DNA of 7,033 nucleotides, from the NCBI GenBank assembly GCA_947177375.1, contig CAMWUF010000049.1:1-7033 (forward strand), given 5' to 3'. This stretch comes from an uncultured Ruminococcus sp. (GTDB lineage: Bacteria > Bacillota > Clostridia > Oscillospirales > Ruminococcaceae). Positions within the stretch are counted from its first letter, which is position 1; every line of letters starts with the position of its first letter. Under the pieces are notes generated by a model. The model saw only the letters and a program-made list of their open reading frames with translations. It did not search any database and was not told the DNA's origin. Below, piece by piece: positions 1-6,911 of this stretch. A program made the position numbers and the translations under genes.

Positions 1-658
1 ATCCGATTGCATATAACACAGAAAAATAATGCAGAACACTTCCTGCTACGACAAATAAATGCCAGATAGAATGAAAATATTTGACAGATTTTTTCTTGTA
101 AAAATAAACGCCCAGAGAATATAGCAAACCGCCTGCAATTAAAGCAATAAAGCTGAATTTCGGCAAAACCTGATATAATGGCTTAATTGCCAGAATGATT
201 CCCCACCCCATGAGAACATAACAAATTGTAGAAAATTTGCTGAATTTCTCAAGATTCACAGAAGAAAATACAATGCCTAATACTGCTGCTGCCCAGATAC
301 AGCCAAAAATTGTCCAGCCTAGCCAGATTGGCTTAATACAGCATAATGCATAAGGCGTATACGTTCCAGCGATTAGCAAAAAAATAGTATCATGGTCAAA
401 TACACGAAACACACGTTTTGCTTTAGGATTTGTTAAAGCATGATATAACGTTGACATGGTGTATAAAATAATCAGAGATGCACCAAAAATAGATGCACAA
501 ACAACAGATTTTGCATTATTATGAATCGCACAGAATACGATTAAGACAGCACACCCTGCAATAGATAATAATGCCCCAACACCATGCGAAACAGAATTAA
601 AAATTTCCTCCCCTAGTGTATAAGACGGCAATGTAATTGATTTTTTAGTTTTCATCAT
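1..658 (-). CDS. trhA: TrhA/hemolysin III family (PAQR-like) integral membrane protein, 3' end cut by window edge
   Basis: An open frame of 219 codons runs from an ATG to the window edge without a stop. Family members are usually about 210-220 residues, so only a few residues should be missing. The protein is almost wholly hydrophobic, consistent with the seven helices of the family. Family hallmarks are visible: EEIFNSVSHGVG near residues 17-28 (H25), STLYHA at 69-74 (H73), FDHD at 87-90 before an AGTYTPY stretch, and a C-terminal HSIWH followed by H210 (H196, H200). In the PAQR superfamily, histidines and an aspartate in such positions bind a metal, probably zinc. Two adjacent ATGs (658 and 655) are possible starts; AGGAG at 668-664 lies 5 or 8 nt upstream of them. 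The old name hemolysin III does not establish haemolysis, and TrhA proteins are linked to membrane homeostasis. The gene begins 14 nt after the phosphodiesterase gene, so the two are probably co-transcribed. Confidence 0.9.
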   Translation of the reverse strand, partial: MMKTKKSITLPSYTLGEEIFNSVSHGVGALLSIAGCAVLIVFCAIHNNAKSVVCASIFGASLIILYTMSTLYHALTNPKAKRVFRVFDHDTIFLLIAGTYTPYALCCIKPIWLGWTIFGCIWAAAVLGIVFSSVNLEKFSKFSTICYVLMGWGIILAIKPLYQVLPKFSFIALIAGGLLYSLGVYFYKKKSVKYFHSIWHLFVVAGSVLHYFSVLYAIG

Positions 659-663
659 GATAA

Positions 664-668
664 CTCCT
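664..668 (-). promoter_or_regulatory. Shine-Dalgarno site of the TrhA-family gene
   Basis: AGGAG within AAGGAAAGGAG sits in the 14-nt gap after the upstream TAA stop. Spacing is 5 nt to the ATG at 658 and 8 nt to the ATG at 655, so it does not decide between MMKTKK and MKTKK as the N-terminus. No promoter or terminator fits in the gap, which supports read-through from the phosphodiesterase gene. Confidence 0.75.
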
Positions 669-672
669 TTCC

Positions 673-2955
673 TTAAGTGTTAATTTCCAGATATTTCTGA
701 AATTCGGCTGGTGGCATAGGCTTTCCGTATAAATAGCCCTGAATATAATCACAGCCCATTTTTTTCAGAATTTCTGCTTGTGGCTTGTATTCCACACCTT
801 CTGCAATTGTTTCCATGTCCATAGATTTCGCAATTTTAATGACAGCAGAAACAATTTCCTGTGCGACTTTGTCAGTCTCAATTTCAATAATAAACGACCT
901 GTCAAGCTTTAATAACGTCAATGGCAATAACTGAATATAACTTAATGAAGAATAGCCTGTCCCGAAATCGTCCATTGCTAATAAAATTCCCATGTCACGT
1001 AATGCATTCATTTGTTGGACAGTATAATTAATATCCCCCAAAGCAAGACGTTCTGTTAATTCTAATTCTAAATATTTCGGCTCTAAATCAAATTTATCAA
1101 GCTGATTCTGAATGACTTCGCAGACATTGGTCTGATAAAAATCACCAGATGCAAAATTAATAGAAATGACAATTTTAGATAAGCCCATTTTTTGCCAGAT
1201 TGCAGTCTGTTCACAGGCTTCACAAAGTACAAAATGACTAATCGCAGAAATCATACCCGCTTTTTCCGCAATGGGAATAAATACATTCGGTGAAATCATC
1301 GTACCATCTGGACGAATCCAACGGATTAAAGCTTCTGCACCGATAATTTTTTCTGTGTGAATATCTACTTTAGGCTGATAATATAATTGCAAATAATGCT
1401 TTTCAATTGCTTCAGAAAGTGATTTTTCCATTTCACCCTGATATAAAATTTCCTGATGCATTTTGGCATCATAGCCCATTAAATAAGATAATTCTCCCTT
1501 GCCAACTGCCAGAGCAAATTCCGCATGTTCTAATACTTCTTTAAAATCTTTGCTATCTTTTGTCGGCATAGAGGCAAACCCTGCGGAACAACTCAAAGAC
1601 ACAGAAGAAAATTCTTCTTTTGCAAGTTCTGCCATTGCTTTACGAATTTTTTCAATTGTCCGTGCAGGTTCTCCGTCATCATCATCATAGCTTTGCAAAA
1701 TCAATGCAAAATTATCTGCACTGATTCTTGCAACAGTGCCATTATTTGCCGTATATTCACATAAAATATGTGCAAAGGCTTTTAAAATTTTATCACCTTT
1801 TTCATAGCCACAGGAGTCATTAATAATATGAAATCTGTCAATATCTAATACAATGACCCAATAGCGATAACGATAACCTTGTGTTTCTGCTTCTTTTGCC
1901 ATTTGATATAATTTTTCCCCATCAGACATTAATTTATTACGATTCGGAATACCTGTTATTTTATCATTATAAGCAAGATTTTTAATTTTGGCATCTTTTC
2001 TTTTTTCGTTTGTAATATTAATCAATGCCCCACCAATAATTGGCTTACCATCTTTATTAAATAAATTTTCATGATATTGATAAGCATACCAGACATACTT
2101 ATTATGCCTCCAAATTCGCAATTCCATTACTCTTTGACGGGTATCTGCACTGGAAACTGGTGTGTTGCGAATTTTTGCTAAATAATCATCAAATTTAATT
2201 CTGTCATTCTGATGAATTTTTTTTCGGAACTGATGAAATGAAATTCGATTTTCTGAAATGCCTAAAATATGCATTGCTTCATCTGAAACATAATATTCCT
2301 CCTTTCCAGTTTCACAAAGTAAAAATCCAATGCCTGATAATTTCATAGATAAATCATAGCGTGTCTGCGAAGTAATTAAATCCTGCGTATTTCTGGTTAA
2401 TTCCTGTTTTGCATTTTCTAATTCTGTTGTTTCAAATCCAATTGAAAATAACAAAGACGCTGTATCATTTGTTTTCAAAGTAGAAGTTGTCCAAGTAATA
2501 TATCTTTTTTGACCGTTCTTGGTTAATAAACCTGTTTTCAGCGTTTTCCCAGTTAAAACAGCTCCTGCTTCTTTTGGACTAATGCTAATCCCATGAAAAA
2601 AATTGCTTAATAACATCATATTATCAATTTCTTCATCATCTTCATGAATGCCTAATAATTCGTCCATAGCTTGATTGGCAAACATGACTGACAAATCATC
2701 TGACCAGATAAACGCAGGTACATCAATTTTTTGTACCATTTCACAAATTCTATCTACATCAATCATACTATGTTGCTTTTGATAATATCTTACAGCTAAT
2801 ACTAACACAGTTGTTAAAATAATCATACTGAAAATATAAAATTTTAATGTTACCATAGCATGTTCGGGATAAGAACCGACAATTTTTAAAACTAATAGCG
2901 AAAGTAGAGCAAATACTAATTCTATCCATAGAATTAAATTTTTATTATGCTTCAT
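673..2955 (-). CDS. Membrane-bound PAS-PAS-GGDEF-EAL protein, predicted cyclic-di-GMP phosphodiesterase with a degenerate GGDEF domain
   Basis: The 760-residue protein has two N-terminal membrane helices (about 8-28 and 36-56), a PAS-like domain (about 72-180), a second PAS/PAC domain (about 200-318), a GGDEF domain (about 325-490) and an EAL domain (about 510-756). The GGDEF signature reads S412-A-D-N-F416, losing both glycines and the key glutamate, and no RxxD inhibitory site is seen just before it. Diguanylate cyclase activity is therefore unlikely, although D371 and the ND..G...GD segment remain, so it may bind GTP as a regulatory domain. The EAL domain looks active: E541 with IRW, N600, E635 of LTE, D662-D663 of DDFGTGYSS, K683, E719 of AEGVE and Q739 are all present. 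It should hydrolyse cyclic di-GMP to pGpG at the inner face of the membrane, under PAS control by an unknown cue. ATG 2955 is the first in-frame start after an upstream stop. It is first in an operon with the TrhA-family gene. Confidence 0.93.
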   Translation of the reverse strand: MKHNKNLILWIELVFALLSLLVLKIVGSYPEHAMVTLKFYIFSMIILTTVLVLAVRYYQKQHSMIDVDRICEMVQKIDVPAFIWSDDLSVMFANQAMDELLGIHEDDEEIDNMMLLSNFFHGISISPKEAGAVLTGKTLKTGLLTKNGQKRYITWTTSTLKTNDTASLLFSIGFETTELENAKQELTRNTQDLITSQTRYDLSMKLSGIGFLLCETGKEEYYVSDEAMHILGISENRISFHQFRKKIHQNDRIKFDDYLAKIRNTPVSSADTRQRVMELRIWRHNKYVWYAYQYHENLFNKDGKPIIGGALINITNEKRKDAKIKNLAYNDKITGIPNRNKLMSDGEKLYQMAKEAETQGYRYRYWVIVLDIDRFHIINDSCGYEKGDKILKAFAHILCEYTANNGTVARISADNFALILQSYDDDDGEPARTIEKIRKAMAELAKEEFSSVSLSCSAGFASMPTKDSKDFKEVLEHAEFALAVGKGELSYLMGYDAKMHQEILYQGEMEKSLSEAIEKHYLQLYYQPKVDIHTEKIIGAEALIRWIRPDGTMISPNVFIPIAEKAGMISAISHFVLCEACEQTAIWQKMGLSKIVISINFASGDFYQTNVCEVIQNQLDKFDLEPKYLELELTERLALGDINYTVQQMNALRDMGILLAMDDFGTGYSSLSYIQLLPLTLLKLDRSFIIEIETDKVAQEIVSAVIKIAKSMDMETIAEGVEYKPQAEILKKMGCDYIQGYLYGKPMPPAEFQKYLEINT

Positions 2956-2962
2956 GATAAAA

Positions 2963-2983
2963 CCTGCTAAGCAGTACCCCCCC
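2963..2983 (-). promoter_or_regulatory. Leader element of the phosphodiesterase gene: 7-G run, small hairpin and weak ribosome site
   Basis: Reading the minus strand, seven consecutive G (2983-2977) are followed by CTGC-TTA-GCAG (2974-2964), a 4-bp stem with a 3-nt loop. The last A and two G (2965-2963) form the only Shine-Dalgarno-like AGG at a good distance, 7 nt, from the ATG at 2955. Two bases of that AGG lie in the 3' arm of the stem, so ribosome access could depend on folding. The G run is itself purine-rich but lies 21 nt from the start codon. The sequence is directly visible; a regulatory role is inference. Confidence 0.45.
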
Positions 2984-3030
2984 TTATAATCAAAATCTTA
3001 ACTATCACTTATTTTAAATACTGTAATTTT

Positions 3031-3059
3031 ATTATACTGCTTTTTACTAGAAAAGTCAA
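3031..3059 (-). promoter_or_regulatory. Sigma-A type promoter for the phosphodiesterase-trhA operon
   Basis: On the minus strand a -35 box TTGACT (3059-3054) and a perfect -10 box TATAAT (3036-3031) are separated by exactly 17 bp. This matches the vegetative sigma-70/sigma-A consensus with one mismatch. Transcription would begin near 3024, giving a leader of roughly 70 nt before the ATG at 2955. It lies just downstream of the terminator of the preceding operon, so the phosphodiesterase pair forms its own transcription unit. Confidence 0.87.
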
Positions 3060-3101
3060 TCAATTCAGGAATTTTTTAACAAAAATTTCTTCTAATTTTG
3101 T

Positions 3102-3141
3102 AAAAAAAACAACAGCCCCTATTTTTACACATAGGAGCTGT
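3102..3141 (-). terminator. Rho-independent terminator after the protease gene, probably bidirectional
   Basis: Minus-strand ACAGCTCCTAT (3141-3131) pairs with ATAGGGGCTGT (3122-3112) in an 11-bp stem with one G-U pair and an 8-nt loop. It is followed by TG and a run of eight T (3109-3102). It begins 6 nt after the protease stop codon. The complementary strand also shows a 7-T run (3143-3149) after the stem, so the element could stop transcription from either side. Confidence 0.92.
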
Positions 3142-3147
3142 ATTTTT

Positions 3148-4698
3148 TTAATAATTACCAGAAGTATCTTCTTCCAGTTTAAATTCAATATTATAATAAG
3201 CAATTTTTCCTTTTTCATATCTGGCACATTCTGCTGTGACAATATCACCGCCTTTGCAACCGTCTAACACTGCAAGTACTTCATCATAATCAGAAACTTT
3301 TTTGCCGTTCATTGTTAAAATAAAATCATTCGGCTGTAACTGTGTATTAGAAATATCACATTCGTCACTAATTTCAGATACCCAAAGACTTTCTGCAAGT
3401 TTTTCTGGCATTTCCTCACCGAATACTTGCTCAAATTGCATAGTGGCATATTCCGTATTCGCTGACATGAACACAATGCCTATTCTGAATCTTCCTGAAA
3501 CATAGCCATTTTCGATTAAATCCTGTACAACAGGCAAAGCTTGATTCATGGTAATTGCAAAGCCTAAGCCCTCATAAGTTGCTTCATAAACAGATGCATA
3601 TTTAGACGAAGTAATGCCAATTACTTGCCCATACATATTTACAAGCGCACCACCAGAATTCCCTGGACTAATTGCTGCGTCTGTCTGAATACAGTCCATC
3701 ATAAAGCCATTACTATCAGCTCTTACTTGTCGATTAATTGCCGAAACAATGCCCTTTGTAACAGAATTTGCAAGCCCTGCGGGATTGCCAATTGCAACTA
3801 CATTTTCACCAACATAGACTTCATCAGAATTTCCTAATACAGCTGGCACTAAATCTTTTGCATTTACTTTCAAAACAGCCAAATCTGTTTTATTATCACT
3901 GCCAACTAAAACAGCATCATATTCTGATTGGTCATCTAGTGCAATTTTATAACTATCGCCTTGTACGACATGTGCATTTGTAATAATATAACCATCTTCT
4001 GAAATAATAATTCCCGAACCTGTGCCACTTAAAACTGACCTGCCATTCTCAGAAGTCTGATACACATAAACTTCAATAATAGATGGCTTGACTAATTCTG
4101 CAACGCCTTTTACAGTATATTCGCCCTCAGATGTTACATTTTCATCTTCTAGATTTAACTCTGGTTTTTCCTGCATTTGCAAAACAACTGTATTCTGAAT
4201 AATTTCAGAATCAGAATTCAATGCTCCATGCATTAAATCTGCAATAATGCAATAAATACATAGCAAGAAAATCATTGCCGCAATCACAGAAGACATTACC
4301 AGAATTTTTCGATTCATAGGAATTGGTTCTGCTGGCGGTGTGGGAGGACATTTCTGTCTGGGTGGTGCTGGTGGTGGCGGTACATAGCGTGGTGCATACA
4401 TATCACCATAAAACATACCCTGTTGTTGCTGATAATAATTTCCATAATAAGGCGGTTGCCCATAATTCGGCGGTGGTGGTGGATAATAAGGCTGTTGATA
4501 AGGATAACCTTGGTGCGGAATTTGTTGTCTAGGAATATAATTTGGCTCAATGGGTTTATTTTGCTGTTGTGCGTTTAAATTTAAATCAGTATTAGAGTCA
4601 GAAACAGGTGTTGTATTTTCCTGTTCTGGAGGTGGTGGGGGATTATTTTCTGATTTTGGATATGCGTCCGTGTAATCTTCAAAATTATTATCACTCAT
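3148..4698 (-). CDS. htrA: Membrane-anchored HtrA/DegP-type trypsin-like serine protease with one PDZ domain
   Basis: This 516-residue protein starts with about 128 residues of low-complexity, Pro/Gln/Tyr/Asn-rich sequence. One membrane helix (about 131-155) follows, then a linker, a trypsin-like domain (about 195-395) and a PDZ domain (about 402-510). The catalytic triad is complete: H243 in TNAHVV, D272 in KTDLAVLK and S348 in GNSGG. The sequence IGI at 406-408 matches the peptide-binding loop expected in PDZ. The inside-to-outside orientation puts the protease and PDZ parts on the cell surface, where HtrA proteins degrade or chaperone misfolded exported proteins. The ATG overlaps the end of the kinase gene by 8 nt and has AGGAGG 6 nt upstream, so translation is strong and probably coupled. 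Bacillus HtrA-like proteases are controlled by secretion-stress two-component systems, and similar wiring is inferred here. The long proline-rich cytoplasmic tail is much longer than in typical DegP. The terminator follows at once. Confidence 0.95.
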   Translation of the reverse strand: MSDNNFEDYTDAYPKSENNPPPPPEQENTTPVSDSNTDLNLNAQQQNKPIEPNYIPRQQIPHQGYPYQQPYYPPPPPNYGQPPYYGNYYQQQQGMFYGDMYAPRYVPPPPAPPRQKCPPTPPAEPIPMNRKILVMSSVIAAMIFLLCIYCIIADLMHGALNSDSEIIQNTVVLQMQEKPELNLEDENVTSEGEYTVKGVAELVKPSIIEVYVYQTSENGRSVLSGTGSGIIISEDGYIITNAHVVQGDSYKIALDDQSEYDAVLVGSDNKTDLAVLKVNAKDLVPAVLGNSDEVYVGENVVAIGNPAGLANSVTKGIVSAINRQVRADSNGFMMDCIQTDAAISPGNSGGALVNMYGQVIGITSSKYASVYEATYEGLGFAITMNQALPVVQDLIENGYVSGRFRIGIVFMSANTEYATMQFEQVFGEEMPEKLAESLWVSEISDECDISNTQLQPNDFILTMNGKKVSDYDEVLAVLDGCKGGDIVTAECARYEKGKIAYYNIEFKLEEDTSGNY

Positions 4699-6142
4699 AA
4701 AAAACCTCCTTACACATGCCTACTGGAATTTGCACTTCAAAGCAAGTATATTCACCTTTAACGCTTTTTACAACAATATGCCCTTGGTGCAAATGTACTA
4801 TCTTACGTGAAATAGATAACCCTAAGCCCAAACCTGTTTTGTCTTCACTGCGAGAGGCATCTGTTTTATAAAATCTGTCAAATACTTTGGGCAATTCGTC
4901 ATCAGCAAGCCCTTCGCCTGTATTTTTCACACAAATATGTGCAATTTTATCTTCTGTGTATAATGCAAAACTAATCACGCCGTTTGTATTTACAAATTTT
5001 ACAGCATTTTCGATTAAATTATATAATACCTGAAATAATAAGTCTTCATCTGCTTTGACAAATAATGCACTATCATCCAGACCTTCGACTTCAACATTTT
5101 TGTCTGTAATCCGTTTTTCAAACATCAGAACTGTTTTAATTAATAATTTTGAAATATCCACTGTCTGCAAATGAATCTGCATGGTACCAGTTTCAAATTT
5201 TGTCAGATTCAGCATAGAATTTACTAAAGTCTTTAATCTATGAATTTCATCTGCTATAATATGAATATATTTTTTATGCTGTGATTCTGGAATTGTCCCA
5301 TCAAGAATGCCATCTGCAAAACCACCAATTGTTGTCATAGGTGTACGCAACTCATGTGATACATTTGCAATAAAATTTCTTCTTGTGGTTTCATTCTGTT
5401 CAATAAATTCTGCCATACGATTCATGGTACAGGCTAATGCATATAAATTCGCATGTTCTGGAAGTTCTACACGGGCTGAAAATTCACCCTCTGCATATTT
5501 TTTAGTTACAGTCGTAATTTCATCTAACTGACTATCAAGACGTTTTGCACCAATTCTAAATAATATCATAAATAAAACAAGTACAATTAACAAGCACAGT
5601 ACTAAATTTCTGACTAACATATTGCTATAATCCTGCACCATTTGGGCATCACTGACAGAAGCAAGATAATACTGTGCAACATCTTGGTTCTGGTCTTCCA
5701 GATAAAATCTGATAGCACAACAGAACTGTGCAGATGTTGCATCAGGCGTATAATATCCAATTTGAATAAAATCATCTGTACGAAGATATGCCCTGATAGC
5801 AGGTGTTAAAATTTCTGTTTTGTCACCGCTTGGATATAATATTTCGCCTTCTTCATCACAAATCCAGATTTTATAACCATATTCCAGTTCTGCTATTTGC
5901 ACAAGCTTTATGACATCTGGATTCATCATATCTTCGGGACTTTTATAATTTTCAGAAATATTTGTTACTAAAGCATCACAGTTCTGACAAATTGCATTAC
6001 TAATCGTATCTTTATAGCTTGCAACTGCACTGCATATCATAATGACACCTGCTAATAAAATACCTGACAGCATTAAAACGCCTGATAAATGAAAATAACT
6101 TTGTGAGATAGCATTATTTTTTTTATTTGCCAATAATTTCAT
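4691..6142 (-). CDS. Two-component sensor histidine kinase (2TM, HAMP, HisKA, HATPase)
   Basis: This 483-residue kinase has one membrane helix near 18-42, an extracytoplasmic sensor of about 135 residues, a second helix near 178-197, and a HAMP linker to about 250. The phospho-acceptor box is VSHELRTP with H263, and the ATPase domain runs from about 360 to 475. The N-box is NLIENAVKF (N375, N379), the F-box is FDRFYKTD, and the G2 box is TGLGLGLSI. The G1 box reads NTGEG, with N407 in place of the more usual aspartate, a variant I associate with other Firmicute kinases. The sensor contains YGYKIWICDEEGEILYPSG, reminiscent of PDC/Cache-like sensors, and five cysteines including C52-x-x-C55 and C141-C142. 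It should phosphorylate the regulator encoded 3 nt upstream. Its own ribosome site is weak (GAAG, 11 nt away), so translational coupling to that gene is likely. Its stop overlaps the protease start by 8 nt. The signal is unknown. Confidence 0.95.
   Translation of the reverse strand: MKLLANKKNNAISQSYFHLSGVLMLSGILLAGVIMICSAVASYKDTISNAICQNCDALVTNISENYKSPEDMMNPDVIKLVQIAELEYGYKIWICDEEGEILYPSGDKTEILTPAIRAYLRTDDFIQIGYYTPDATSAQFCCAIRFYLEDQNQDVAQYYLASVSDAQMVQDYSNMLVRNLVLCLLIVLVLFMILFRIGAKRLDSQLDEITTVTKKYAEGEFSARVELPEHANLYALACTMNRMAEFIEQNETTRRNFIANVSHELRTPMTTIGGFADGILDGTIPESQHKKYIHIIADEIHRLKTLVNSMLNLTKFETGTMQIHLQTVDISKLLIKTVLMFEKRITDKNVEVEGLDDSALFVKADEDLLFQVLYNLIENAVKFVNTNGVISFALYTEDKIAHICVKNTGEGLADDELPKVFDRFYKTDASRSEDKTGLGLGLSISRKIVHLHQGHIVVKSVKGEYTCFEVQIPVGMCKEVFYE
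4705..4710 (-). promoter_or_regulatory. Consensus Shine-Dalgarno site of the protease gene inside the kinase 3' end
   Basis: AGGAGG on the minus strand is 6 nt upstream of the protease ATG at 4698 and lies within the last codons of the kinase gene. The perfect core contrasts with the weak site before the kinase, suggesting more protease than kinase is made from the same transcript. Confidence 0.85.
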
Positions 6143-6145
6143 GAT

Positions 6146-6844
6146 TTAAGATTCTTCATCTGCTTCAAATTTATAACCAACGCCCCATACAGTTTTTAAT
6201 GCCCAATGTGGTGATACATCTGCTAATTTCTCACGCAATCGCTTGATATGCACATCAATTGTTCTGGAATCGCCGTAATATTCAAATCCCCATACTTCGT
6301 CAAGCAATTGGTCACGGGTATAGACATGATTCGGATTAGATGCCAAATAAAATAATAATTCTAATTCTTTTGGCGGTGTTTCCATAACTCTGTCATTTAC
6401 ACGCAATTCATAACGTGTCATATTGACAACCAGCTTATCATAACGCACTTCTCTTGTCTCTGGTTCCGCATTATTTGCACTTACTCTACGGGCAATTGCT
6501 TTAATACGTGCAATGACTTCTTTTGTATCAAATGGTTTTGCAATATAATCATCTGCACCAAGTTCTAAGCCAAGTACTTTGTCAAATGTTTCATTCTTTG
6601 CAGAAATCATAATAATTGGCACATTGGAATCTTTGCGGATTTCTCTGCATACCTGTCTGCCGTCCATAGAAGGCAACATAATATCTAATAAAACAATATC
6701 TGGATTCAATGCACGGAATTTATTCACAGCCTCTTTGCCATCATTGGAAATAATAACACTATAGCCTTCTTTTTCCAGATACATGCGTAATAAATCACAA
6801 ATATTCTGGTCATCATCTACAACTAATACTTTTTCTAAAGCCAT
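6146..6844 (-). CDS. OmpR/PhoB-family response regulator (winged-helix DNA-binding)
   Basis: The 232-residue protein has the standard length and order of the family: receiver domain (about 4-118), short linker, and winged-helix DNA-binding domain (about 131-228). The receiver has the acidic pocket D10-D12, phosphorylation site D54 in LLDIMLP, S81 in the switch position and K103 in KPF. The effector domain carries PPKELELLFYLA, the recognition helix segment SRTIDVHIKRLREKL and a closing TVWGVGYKFE. It is the expected partner of the kinase that starts 3 nt after its stop, and it is followed by an HtrA protease in the same operon. Receiver and effector resemble WalR/PhoP/CssR-type regulators, but I cannot assign one from sequence alone. 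The start is ATG 6844; an AAAGGGG run upstream is a plausible but distant ribosome site. Confidence 0.96.
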   Translation of the reverse strand: MALEKVLVVDDDQNICDLLRMYLEKEGYSVIISNDGKEAVNKFRALNPDIVLLDIMLPSMDGRQVCREIRKDSNVPIIMISAKNETFDKVLGLELGADDYIAKPFDTKEVIARIKAIARRVSANNAEPETREVRYDKLVVNMTRYELRVNDRVMETPPKELELLFYLASNPNHVYTRDQLLDEVWGFEYYGDSRTIDVHIKRLREKLADVSPHWALKTVWGVGYKFEADEES

Positions 6845-6856
6845 AATTATTAAAAA

Positions 6857-6863
6857 CCCCTTT
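6857..6863 (-). promoter_or_regulatory. Probable ribosome site of the response regulator gene
   Basis: AAAGGGG on the minus strand ends 12 nt before the ATG at 6844. Both the distance and the mismatch to AGGAGG are slightly unfavourable, yet no better purine run lies closer and no alternative in-frame start fits the receiver domain. Confidence 0.5.
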
Positions 6864-6880
6864 CTTTGTGTTGCAACTAT

Positions 6881-6911
6881 TTTCTTGACTTCCTGTCATA
6901 GAAACAAGAAA
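6881..6911 (-). promoter_or_regulatory. Interrupted inverted repeat in the leader of the two-component operon
   Basis: Minus-strand TTTCTTG (6911-6905) pairs with CAAGAAA (6887-6881). An inner TTTC/GAAG pairing, with one G-U pair and a bulged base, extends the stem to 11 pairs around an 8-nt loop. No T run follows on the minus strand, so it is not a terminator for this operon. It could be an operator or leader hairpin. A perfect 8-bp palindrome GTTGCAAC (6870-6877) lies just downstream, before the ribosome site. Function is unproven. Confidence 0.35.

Noticed and set aside
412..660. A possible haemolysin toxin reading of the TrhA-family gene
   Set aside because: The family name hemolysin III is historical; the sequence shows a PAQR-like membrane protein with conserved histidines and no toxin-specific feature.
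1499..1690. Plus-strand frame opposite the GGDEF region
   Set aside because: It is antisense to the phosphodiesterase gene and its Ser/Ala-rich composition mirrors the codons of the real strand.
2956..3024. Possible cyclic di-GMP riboswitch upstream of the phosphodiesterase gene
   Set aside because: The leader is short and I cannot find the conserved core sequences of class I or class II riboswitches; only a G run and a 4-bp hairpin are visible. A covariance-model search would settle it.
3060..3248. Minus-strand frame of 62 codons across the protease 3' end and the terminator
   Set aside because: It overlaps the PDZ-coding end of the protease in another frame, reads through the terminator hairpin, and its lysine/isoleucine-rich content is what AT-rich shadow frames give.
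4314..4550. Minus-strand 78-codon frame within the proline-rich part of the protease gene
   Set aside because: It is a frame-shifted reading of the repetitive Pro/Tyr codons; the protease frame is continuous and carries the real domains.
5307..5531. Plus-strand frame opposite the kinase HAMP/HisKA region
   Set aside because: It is antisense to a clear, conserved kinase domain and has no ribosome site or recognisable motif.
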